The notes beneath the pieces were generated by a model. That model did not search any database. It saw nothing but the letters and a program-made list of their open reading frames with translations, and was not told the origin of the DNA. A stretch of 64,000 nucleotides of DNA from Allobosea vaviloviae (GTDB taxonomy: Bacteria > Pseudomonadota > Alphaproteobacteria > Rhizobiales > Beijerinckiaceae): assembly GCF_001298265.1 (NCBI RefSeq), contig NZ_LGSZ01000022.1:186001-250000 (forward strand), in the 5' to 3' direction. Shown in pieces: positions 57,060-64,000 of this stretch. Positions within the stretch are counted from its first letter, which is position 1. Each line of letters starts with the position of its first letter. Both the position numbers and the translations under genes were made by a program.

Positions 57060-57206
57060 GGTCTAAGCATCGATGTCCTGATCGGCGAGAACGGCATGGG
57101 CCAGATCGAGACGCTGATCCTCTATGCCGAGCCCGGCGGCGGCCGCGAAATCTATATGTTCATCGACAACCGGCTTAGCCGCATCGTGAAGCCTTGGCAG
57201 GGATGA
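57060..57206 (+). pseudogene. Truncated tandem copy of the small lipoprotein gene
   Basis: The stretch SIDVLIGENGMGQIETL, LYAEPGGGREIYMFIDNRLS, RIVKPWQG repeats the last 45 residues of the lipoprotein encoded at 56277-56696 at roughly 80% identity, with one extra Gly. Signal peptide, lipobox and middle are missing. An ATG at 57057 would allow a 49-residue peptide, but it has no export signal, so I call it a duplication remnant. Confidence 0.75.
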
Positions 57207-57255
57207 CGGACAGCGCTGGGCTTGGTTTTCGCCCCTTTGTGGCGGTCGCTGCTCG

Positions 57256-57816
57256 TCAACGGCCGTTGCACGGTGCTGACGGCAATGGAGCAGGGCGTTC
57301 GAGAATTTTGTCGTTGAGCTTCATGCCAATCTGAAAGGCAAACCAGCTATCACTTTCTTGCGGATTGCCGCTCGCCATAATCCATGAGTTTGAAATCTGC
57401 TTGGCTAGCACGCAGCCCTTTTTCCGGGCATCTTGTAGCTCTGCAAGCGCCCGCTGCTTCTCGTCGAAGGCGGCCTCTGGGGCAATAATAGCAGTCAAGA
57501 TGCTGATAGCCTCTTTCCACTCCACATCAGTGGCGCCGCGCCGATCTGCCGAGACAAACTTCAGCCCCGCGACATCTCTGACAACACTCATGTCGATTGC
57601 GGAAAGTCCAAATTTGCCGACGCTTGAGGTTTGGACGCTTACAATTATCGGACTGATAGAAATTTCATGTCCAAATTCACGCTCTACCTGTTGTACAGCT
57701 TGACGAAAGAGCGAATTGATTGTCGGGCGCTCGGTTGCGAATGTCTCCGATATGGGTGAAAAGCCAGCGAGTGTAGTTGCGAGCGCTGCTCTCCAAACAA
57801 CCTCCATGTGACGCAT
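57256..57816 (-). CDS. Hypothetical secreted protein of low GC content
   Basis: About 186 residues. The N-terminus (MRHMEVVWRAALATTLAGF) looks like a signal peptide; the rest is mixed helix and strand with one Cys in GCVLAKQISNSW and one in APCNGR. No family recognised. The coding sequence is much less GC-rich than its neighbours and uses many A/T-ending codons (ATT, GAA, TCA), suggesting recent acquisition. The start is uncertain: GTG at 57828 is very close to AAGGAG, ATG at 57816 rather far. Confidence 0.7.
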   Translation of the reverse strand: MRHMEVVWRAALATTLAGFSPISETFATERPTINSLFRQAVQQVEREFGHEISISPIIVSVQTSSVGKFGLSAIDMSVVRDVAGLKFVSADRRGATDVEWKEAISILTAIIAPEAAFDEKQRALAELQDARKKGCVLAKQISNSWIMASGNPQESDSWFAFQIGMKLNDKILERPAPLPSAPCNGR

Positions 57817-57959
57817 GAGTCGTGCCACTGCTCCTTTTCGCAGTTCAGCCTCAACGCTGACGCCGTAGCTTTAGAGCAGATTAATTTGATCCGGAAGCGA
57901 CCCTGCGCGTGGTAGCAGTGGCATCAGGGCACGACTTCTTTAGTTCAGCCGACGTCGCC

Positions 57960-59843
57960 CTACGCGCTCTCCAGCTCCGTGCTCAGCTCCAGCCACTCCT
58001 CCTCGGCCGCCTCCAGCGTCTTGGCCAGGACCGCGCGCTGCTTCGAGAGCTCGCGCGCCTTGTCGGGGTCGCGGGCGAAGGCCGAGCCGTTGCCGAGCAC
58101 GCCGTCGACCTTTTCGATCAGCCCGGTCAGCTTGGCGATCTTCGCCTCCGCCAGGTTGAGCTTCTGGCGAAGCGGCCCCTGCGCGACGCGCTTGACGGCT
58201 GCGCCCTTGCGCTCCTCGGCCTTGCCGGCGGGGGCTGCCATCGTCGTCTCGGTCGCGGCCTTCTCTCGTTTGGCCGCTTTGGCGCCGCCGAGCACGAGGC
58301 TGCGATAGTCCTCCATGTCGCCGTCGAAGTTTTTCACCGTGCCGTCCCCGACGATCCAGAGCCGGTCGGCGCAGGATTCGATCAGGAAGCGGTCATGGCT
58401 GACCAGGATCACAGCGCCGGGAAAGTCGTTGATCGCGTTGACCAGCGCCGTGCGGCTGTCGATGTCGAGGTGGTTGGTCGGCTCGTCGAGGATCAGCAGG
58501 TGAGGGCCCCCAAAAGCTGCGAGCCCCAGCATCAGCCGCGCCTTCTCGCCGCCCGACAGGTTCTTGACGGGGGTCTCGGCCTTGGCCGCAGGAAAGCCGA
58601 TCTGCGCCGCCTTGGAACGCACCTTCGCCTCCGGCGCGTCGGGCATCAGGTCGCGCAGATGGGCGACGGGCGTGTCCTCCATCCGCAATTCGTCGAGCTG
58701 GTGCTGGGCGAAATAGGCCGTCTCCAGCTTCGAGGATTTCCGCATCGTGCCCGTCAGCGGCGCCATGCGCCCGCCGATCAGCTTGCAGAAGGTCGATTTG
58801 CCATTGCCGTTGGACCCGAGCAGGGCGATCCGGTCGTCGGGCAGAAGCGTCAGGTTCAGCTTCGACAAAACCGTGCGCTCGCCATAGCCGGCGCTGGCAT
58901 TGTCGAGCACGATCATCGGCGGCGCCAGCGGCCGCTCCGGCCCGGGCAGGCTGAAGGGCTGGACGTCGCGGTCGACGATCGTGTCGATCGTGCCCATCTT
59001 CTCCAGCCGCTTGACGCGCGACTGGGCCTGGCGCGCCTTCGAGGCCTTGGCCTTGAAGCGGTCGACGAAGGCCTGCAGATGCTTGCGCTCGGCGTCCTGC
59101 TTTTCCTTGGCCTTGGAGAGCTGCATCTGCTTCTCGGCGCGCTGCCTGGCAAACGAGGTGTAGCCGCCCCGATAGATCGTCAGCTTGCCGCCATCGAGAT
59201 GAAGGATGTGGTCGACGCAGGTGTCGAGCAGCTCGCGATCATGGCTGACAACCAGCACGGTATGCGGGTAGCGCTCCAGATAATCGTAGAGCCAGAGCGT
59301 GCCTTCGAGGTCGAGATAGTTCGTCGGCTCGTCGAGCAGCAGCAGATCCGGCTCTGAAAAGAGCACCGCCGCCAGCGCGACGCGCATGCGCCAGCCGCCG
59401 GAGAAGTCGGAGCAGGGGCGCTGCTGCGCCGCCTCGTCGAAGCCCAGCCCGTGCAGCACCGTCGCGGCGCGGGCGGGGGCGGAGTGAGCATTCATGTCGG
59501 CGAGCCGCGTCTCGATCTCCGCGATGCGGTGCGGATCGGTCGCGGTTTCCGATTCCGTCATCAGCGCGGCGCGCTCGGTGTCGGCTGCGAGCACGACCTC
59601 GATCAGCGTTTCAGGTCCGCCCGGCGCCTCCTGCGCGACGCCGCCGATGCGCCGCCCCTTGGGCAGGCTGATCGTGCCGCCCTCGGGCGAGAGGTCGCCC
59701 GTGATCATCTTGAACAGCGTCGTCTTGCCGGTGCCGTTGCGGCCGACGAGGCCGACGCGCGACCCGTCGGGCAGCGAGGCGCTGGCATGGTCCAGCAGCA
59801 ATCGGTCGCCGAGACGGTACGTGATGTCGTTGATCGTGAGCAT
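57960..59843 (-). CDS. ABC-F family ATP-binding protein
   Basis: A 627-residue soluble protein with two ABC domains and no membrane part. Walker A GRNGTGKTT (35-43) and GSNGNGKST (about 340-348); signatures FSGGWRMRVALAA and LSGGEKARLMLG; EPTNYLDL and EPTNHLDI. The linker (about 240-290, rich in Lys/Arg/Gln) and a C-terminal coiled-coil extension (last 75 residues) fit the Uup/YheS branch, which acts on ribosomes. Exact subfamily not determined. Confidence 0.92.
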   Translation of the reverse strand: MLTINDITYRLGDRLLLDHASASLPDGSRVGLVGRNGTGKTTLFKMITGDLSPEGGTISLPKGRRIGGVAQEAPGGPETLIEVVLAADTERAALMTESETATDPHRIAEIETRLADMNAHSAPARAATVLHGLGFDEAAQQRPCSDFSGGWRMRVALAAVLFSEPDLLLLDEPTNYLDLEGTLWLYDYLERYPHTVLVVSHDRELLDTCVDHILHLDGGKLTIYRGGYTSFARQRAEKQMQLSKAKEKQDAERKHLQAFVDRFKAKASKARQAQSRVKRLEKMGTIDTIVDRDVQPFSLPGPERPLAPPMIVLDNASAGYGERTVLSKLNLTLLPDDRIALLGSNGNGKSTFCKLIGGRMAPLTGTMRKSSKLETAYFAQHQLDELRMEDTPVAHLRDLMPDAPEAKVRSKAAQIGFPAAKAETPVKNLSGGEKARLMLGLAAFGGPHLLILDEPTNHLDIDSRTALVNAINDFPGAVILVSHDRFLIESCADRLWIVGDGTVKNFDGDMEDYRSLVLGGAKAAKREKAATETTMAAPAGKAEERKGAAVKRVAQGPLRQKLNLAEAKIAKLTGLIEKVDGVLGNGSAFARDPDKARELSKQRAVLAKTLEAAEEEWLELSTELESA

Positions 59844-60197
59844 GGCGGGGTTTTGGCGTGAAGCCGGGCCGAACGCAATCGCGAAACCGCCGGAAACACC
59901 GGCCATGTTTCGGCCACGGTCCCGCCCTTTCCTGGCCCGGAGTCGCGCTCACGCAAAGGAAGACAAGAACTTTTGATTCGGCGGGACTTTCATGCTGTTT
60001 GATCTGAATGCATTCGGTCGGCGCCGCCACTCCGTGGCGGCCTCGATGCTGGTCTTGCTGTCGGTCGCCATGGCAAGCATCGCTGCGCTGGCGGTTGTTG
60101 TTCCCTCATCCTGACCCGAAAGCTTCAGTCAAATTTAACTCCGATGCAATGTAGTTAGCGCTCGTCTGATCCGCCGCCGCATCCGGAGTTCCGGACC
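59844..60197. other. Gap between the ABC-F gene and the chemoreceptor
   Basis: 354 bases. Apart from the small open frame at 59992-60114, nothing is recognised. The AT-richer segment 60118-60160 (CAAATTTAACTCC, GATGCAATGTAGTTAG) may carry the chemoreceptor promoter. Confidence 0.45.
59992..60114 (+). CDS. Possible 40-residue single-helix membrane peptide
   Basis: ATG with GGCGGGA upstream; it encodes a basic start (NAFGRRRHSV) and a hydrophobic helix (AASMLVLLSVAMASIAALAV) before VPSS and the stop. It has the form of a small membrane protein or Sec-type leader. Short length and lack of known relatives keep confidence low. Confidence 0.35.
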   Translation: MLFDLNAFGRRRHSVAASMLVLLSVAMASIAALAVVVPSS

Positions 60198-62324
60198 TTG
60201 TTCAGTCTGAGAGTCAGACTTCCCGCTGCCATGCTCTTGCTGGCCTGCCTGGCCGTGCTCGCGGTCGGACTCTCGGGGTATCGGGCGGTGACGATCTGGG
60301 CCGAGGAGGCTGTCAGGGAGCGTCTCGGTGTCCTCGCCGACGGGCGTGCCAGGGCGCTGGAGCGACGCTGGCAGCGACTCGGCGCCGAACTCTCCGTCCA
60401 GGCCCGCAGCGCCTACCAAGTGTCCTCGCTCGACGAGATCAGAGGGTGGATGGAGCTGCCGGACGAACGCAGGGCCATCCTCGGGCACTTCCAGGGGGAC
60501 GGCGCGTTCGATCGTGCCGAGCGCCCGCAGCGCTCCGGTGCCGGGCAGAGCCATGGCTACCTGCAGCGCCATGAGGCGATGCACGACACCTATCTCGCGG
60601 CGCTGCGGGAGTTCGACTATGCCGACATCTACCTCGTTTCGCCGAAGGGGCGCGTTGTCTACAGCGTCACCAAGGGGCCGGAGTTCGGCCGCCTTGTCAC
60701 TGAGCCCGACCTGGTAGACACCGGTTTCGCCAAAGTCGTCGCCGCAGCTGCGACAGCGAGCGACGACATGCCCGTCATCCTCGATTTTGCGCCTTATGAC
60801 CTGGTCGGCGGCGAACCCCGCGCCTTCCTGGCTCAGCGCTTCTACAATCCGACCTCGCGCGAGCCTGTCGGCACGATCGTGGTCTCGGTCAGCACCGCCT
60901 TCATCGACAACACTCTGGCCTCGATCGCAGGCATGTCCCACGGCATCATGACCTATGTCGTCGGCGTGGACGGCTTCATGCGTTCCGACCCGGCCGCGCG
61001 CCGCGCCGGGACGGCGCCCGCAGGCACGCTCGACCGAAGCCGGCTGGCGGAAGCCGGCGGAGCGTTGCTGAAACTGACCAGCCGCGACGGTGAGCGGCTC
61101 GTCGCAGCCGGCCGCGAGATCAAGGTCGGCGACGGCGCCTGGCTGCTCTGGTTGTCGGAGCCCGAGAGCGCGGCCTTCGCGGTGGTCAACAAGCTCGACA
61201 GGGCCATTATCATCGGCGGGCTGAGCGTACTCGGTCCGCTGCTTCTGGTGGCGCTGCTGCTGGGGCTGTCGGTGGCGCAGCCGATCGCGGGTCTCGCCGA
61301 AGCGCTGGCCGGCATAGCGGCGGGCCGCACCGACCAGCGCATTCCGGCCGAAAACAGGCGCGACGAGATCGGGGCGATCGCCGCCGCCGTCTCGCGGATT
61401 CGGGCCAACATGTTGAAGGACGAAGCCGAGCGCCTGCGTGAGCGCGAAGAGCGCGAACGGGAAGCGGGAACCCAGCGAACGATCCTGTTGGCCGACCTGG
61501 CAAGCGATCTCGAACGGTCGATACTCGGCGTGACGGCGGCTGTTTCGGCGGCTGCGGAGCAGCTCAGCGTGACGGCGCAGGAACTCTCCAGCGGCGCGAG
61601 GCAGACGCAGGCGAATGCCTGCACTGTCCACAGCTCGGCCTCGCGCGCGGTCGCGAGCATCCGTTCCATCGAGGGCGCTGTGCAGGAATTGCGGCTCGCG
61701 ATCGATCAACTCGACGACGACGTTCAATCCTCCGACATGTCGGCCCGCTCCGCCAAGGATCATGCCGACCAGATGGGTGCCGTGGTCGATCAGCTGGCCG
61801 CCGGCGCCGCGCGCGTGTCGGATGTCATCGGGTTGATTTCCGAGATCGCCGCCCAGACCAACCTGCTCGCCCTCAACGCGACGATCGAGGCAGCCCGCGC
61901 CGGCGAGGCCGGGCGGGGCTTTGCCGTCGTCGCCTCGGAAGTGAAGGGCCTGTCGGGCCAGACCGCACGTGCGATCGACGATATCTCGCGACAGATCGGG
62001 ACAATGAACCAGGCGACGACCGCGACCGTCGAGGCGATCACGGGAATCCGCGACATGATCGGCGACCTCAGCGAGGCCGTCAGGCGTTCGGCCGAGACGA
62101 TGCGGCGCCAGCACGGCGTGACGCATGCCATCGTCTCCGATGTCGGCATGGCGACGAGCGAATTCAGCCGCATCGGTGAGGCGACCAGCCTTGTTTCCAC
62201 CGCGTCGCAGCAGACCTCGGATGCCGCCGAAGCCGTATCGAGGGCGTCCAGCGAACTCACGCAACTCGCCCACTCGCTCAAATCGCGCGTCGCGGACTTC
62301 ATCGTGCAGGTCCGCGCGGCTTAA
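60198..62324 (+). CDS. Methyl-accepting chemotaxis protein
   Basis: A 708-residue membrane receptor. First transmembrane helix about 10-30, periplasmic sensor about 31-335 (likely Cache-type, with [20 protein letters not shown]), second helix about 336-360, HAMP about 360-412, then the signalling coiled coil. The hairpin tip [20 protein letters not shown] is near residue 548, followed by [11 protein letters not shown]. Start is TTG; the first ATG (60231) would cut into helix 1. No che genes are nearby, so it is an orphan receptor. Confidence 0.9.
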   Translation: MFSLRVRLPAAMLLLACLAVLAVGLSGYRAVTIWAEEAVRERLGVLADGRARALERRWQRLGAELSVQARSAYQVSSLDEIRGWMELPDERRAILGHFQGDGAFDRAERPQRSGAGQSHGYLQRHEAMHDTYLAALREFDYADIYLVSPKGRVVYSVTKGPEFGRLVTEPDLVDTGFAKVVAAAATASDDMPVILDFAPYDLVGGEPRAFLAQRFYNPTSREPVGTIVVSVSTAFIDNTLASIAGMSHGIMTYVVGVDGFMRSDPAARRAGTAPAGTLDRSRLAEAGGALLKLTSRDGERLVAAGREIKVGDGAWLLWLSEPESAAFAVVNKLDRAIIIGGLSVLGPLLLVALLLGLSVAQPIAGLAEALAGIAAGRTDQRIPAENRRDEIGAIAAAVSRIRANMLKDEAERLREREEREREAGTQRTILLADLASDLERSILGVTAAVSAAAEQLSVTAQELSSGARQTQANACTVHSSASRAVASIRSIEGAVQELRLAIDQLDDDVQSSDMSARSAKDHADQMGAVVDQLAAGAARVSDVIGLISEIAAQTNLLALNATIEAARAGEAGRGFAVVASEVKGLSGQTARAIDDISRQIGTMNQATTATVEAITGIRDMIGDLSEAVRRSAETMRRQHGVTHAIVSDVGMATSEFSRIGEATSLVSTASQQTSDAAEAVSRASSELTQLAHSLKSRVADFIVQVRAA

Positions 62325-62410
62325 GGCCGAGCGCGCAGCCCAGGCCGAGCGCGCGCAGGCTTTGTACCTGTCGCTTGTCGCGCGCCGGGCCAGCGTTTAA
62401 CGCTGGCATG

Positions 62411-62911
62411 ATGACACGCACCGCTTTCTACACCGGCTCCTTCGATCCCGTCACGAATGGCCATGCCGACGTCATCGCCGGGGCCGCGACGCTTTGCGAC
62501 CGGCTCGTGCTGGCAATCGGAGTCCACCCCGGCAAGGCGCCGCTGCTCGACGCGAACCAGCGCGGGGACCTCCTGCGCGAGGTCGCCGCGCCGCTGCTGG
62601 CGGGGACGGGCGCTGCGCTCGACGTCGTGACCTTCGACGATCTTGCGGTCGATGCGGCGCGCCGCGCTGGTGCCACCATCATCATCCGTGGTCTGCGCGA
62701 CGGCTCCGATCTCGACTACGAGATGCAGATGGCCGGCATGAATGCGGTGATGGCACCCGACATCCAGACGGTCTTCCTGCCGGCGTCCCCGGCTGTCCGA
62801 CACATCACCGCGACGCTCGTGCGCCAGATCGCCGCGATGGGGGGCGACGTCACAGCCTTCGTCCCCGCCGCCGTGCTGCCGGCGCTCAAGGCCCGATTCG
62901 CGCAGCGCTGA
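62411..62911 (+). CDS. coaD: Pantetheine-phosphate adenylyltransferase
   Basis: A 166-residue enzyme of coenzyme A synthesis. The nucleotidyltransferase motif [36 protein letters not shown] and [18 protein letters not shown] are present. ATGs at 62408 and 62411 are equivalent. In relatives coaD usually precedes the cyclophilin-queA genes, which here are 40 kb away; it is followed instead by proS. Confidence 0.94.
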   Translation: MTRTAFYTGSFDPVTNGHADVIAGAATLCDRLVLAIGVHPGKAPLLDANQRGDLLREVAAPLLAGTGAALDVVTFDDLAVDAARRAGATIIIRGLRDGSDLDYEMQMAGMNAVMAPDIQTVFLPASPAVRHITATLVRQIAAMGGDVTAFVPAAVLPALKARFAQR

Positions 62912-63043
62912 CGCCGGGTTTGTCCCGGCCTCGTTCACATCCCGCGGATTTTGGTTTGCATTTTACCCGGAGCGATGGTGTCTCTGGGACCAAGTGACTC
63001 GATGCGCCAGCCGCCGTGCATCGCCCCCCATTCGAGTTTGTCC

Positions 63044-64000
63044 ATGCGCCTCTCCCGCTATTTCCTGCCGATCCTGCGCGACACGCCCAAGGAAGCCGAA
63101 ATCGTTTCTCACCGGCTGATGCTGCGCGCCGGGATGATCCGTCAGCAATCGGCCGGCATCTATTCCTGGCTGCCGCTCGGCCTGCGGGTGCTCAACAAGA
63201 TCAGCAATGTCGTGCGCGAGGAGCAGAACCGCTCGGGTGCGATCGAGATCCTGATGCCGACGGTCCAGTCCGCCGATCTCTGGCGCGAGAGCGGGCGCTA
63301 CGACGCCTATGGCAAGGAGATGCTGCGCATCAAGGACCGGCACGACCGCGAGATGCTCTACGGACCGACCAACGAGGAGATGGTCACCGACATCTTCCGG
63401 TCCTATGTGAAGTCGTACAAGGACTTGCCGCTGAACCTCTACCACATCCAGTGGAAGTTCCGCGACGAGGTCCGCCCCCGCTTCGGCGTGATGCGCGGCC
63501 GCGAGTTCCTGATGAAGGACGCCTATTCGTTCGACGTCGACCAGGAGTCGGCTCGCCACGCCTATAACCGCATGTTCACCGCCTATCTACGCACCTTCGC
63601 CAGGCTTGGCCTGAAGGCGATCCCGATGCGGGCCGATACGGGTCCGATCGGCGGCGACCTCAGCCACGAGTTCATCGTGCTGGCCTCCACCGGCGAGAGC
63701 GAGGTCTTCTGCCACAAGGACTATCTTGATTTCGAAACGCCCGCGGTCGACACCGATTTCGACAGCGTCGAGGGGCTGAAGGGCATCGTCGACAAGTGGA
63801 CGAGCCTCTATGCCGCTACCGAGGAGATGCACGACAAGCCTGCCTACGACGCCATTCCCGCAGACAAGCAGCTCTCGGCGCGCGGCATCGAGGTCGGCCA
63901 CATCTTCTATTTCGGTACCAAGTACTCGGAGCCCATGGGCGCGACCGTGCAGGGGCCGGACGGCCAGAACGCGCCCGTCCACATGGGGTCCTACGGCATC
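63044..64000 (+). CDS. proS: Prolyl-tRNA synthetase (first 319 codons)
   Basis: The gene runs off the right edge. [40 protein letters not shown] (motif 1), [40 protein letters not shown] (motif 2) and MKDAYSFD identify the bacterial-type class II enzyme. There is a short segment after residue 220 rather than the large editing insertion, as in the alphaproteobacterial form. The 132-base gap from coaD holds no recognised signal. Confidence 0.95.
   Translation, partial: MRLSRYFLPILRDTPKEAEIVSHRLMLRAGMIRQQSAGIYSWLPLGLRVLNKISNVVREEQNRSGAIEILMPTVQSADLWRESGRYDAYGKEMLRIKDRHDREMLYGPTNEEMVTDIFRSYVKSYKDLPLNLYHIQWKFRDEVRPRFGVMRGREFLMKDAYSFDVDQESARHAYNRMFTAYLRTFARLGLKAIPMRADTGPIGGDLSHEFIVLASTGESEVFCHKDYLDFETPAVDTDFDSVEGLKGIVDKWTSLYAATEEMHDKPAYDAIPADKQLSARGIEVGHIFYFGTKYSEPMGATVQGPDGQNAPVHMGSYGI

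Noticed and set aside
60135-62273. 712-codon minus-strand frame opposite the chemoreceptor
   Set aside because: The plus strand encodes an unmistakable MCP; the antisense translation has no motif or signal.

Overview
The window is ordinary chromosomal DNA of a GC-rich alphaproteobacterium. The NADH dehydrogenase operon, the fab/mltG/yicC/gmk, rpsF-rpsR-DUF2232-rplI, dnaB-alr-radA-cvpA-purF and lptFG-lptD-pdxA-rsmA blocks, and class I BirA plus RNase J after nuoN, are all arrangements typical of the order Hyphomicrobiales (Rhizobiales). A Bosea/Methylobacterium-like lineage is a guess; the genus cannot be fixed from the sequence alone. There are no rRNA or tRNA genes, CRISPR arrays, insertion sequences or phage genes.

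Layout: (1) 1-1804, minus strand: a cut-off chloroperoxidase-like hydrolase, a gene-poor stretch, and a periplasmic pair (YcbK/M15-like protein and HdeA-like protein). (2) 2089-18183, plus strand: the complete 14-gene complex I operon nuoA-N, with four small non-Nuo genes inserted (after nuoB, nuoD, nuoF and nuoH), most overlapping their neighbours by a few bases. (3) 18281-21971: birA, rnj, methylmalonyl-CoA epimerase, a RidA-like protein and a DUF1467 membrane protein. (4) 22405-27729: two cyclophilins around a TonB-C-like secreted protein, queA, a TPR membrane protein and der. (5) 27823-39109, minus strand: an SDR, purF, cvpA, radA, alr, dnaB, a butanediol-type dehydrogenase, rplI, DUF2232, rpsR and rpsF. 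(6) 39456-46252, plus strand: fabD, fabG, acpP, fabF, mltG, yicC, gmk. (7) 46267-54125, minus strand: a Bug-family binding protein, rsmA, pdxA, lptD, lptG, lptF. (8) 54284-64000: pepA, holC, a small lipoprotein with a decayed partial copy, a low-GC hypothetical gene, an ABC-F ATPase, a chemoreceptor, coaD and the start of proS.

Most genes are housekeeping: respiration, fatty-acid and nucleotide synthesis, ribosome and replication functions, and outer-membrane assembly. The unusual material is (a) the four uncharacterised genes inside the nuo operon, (b) several families of palindromic intergenic repeats, some reaching into gene ends, (c) a gene order suggesting that the whole 22.0-63.0 kb block sits between two genes (DUF1467 and proS) that are normally neighbours, and (d) a tandemly duplicated, truncated lipoprotein gene. 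I did not find a convincing new defence or mobile system. The best candidate for undescribed biology is the set of nuo-embedded accessory genes.
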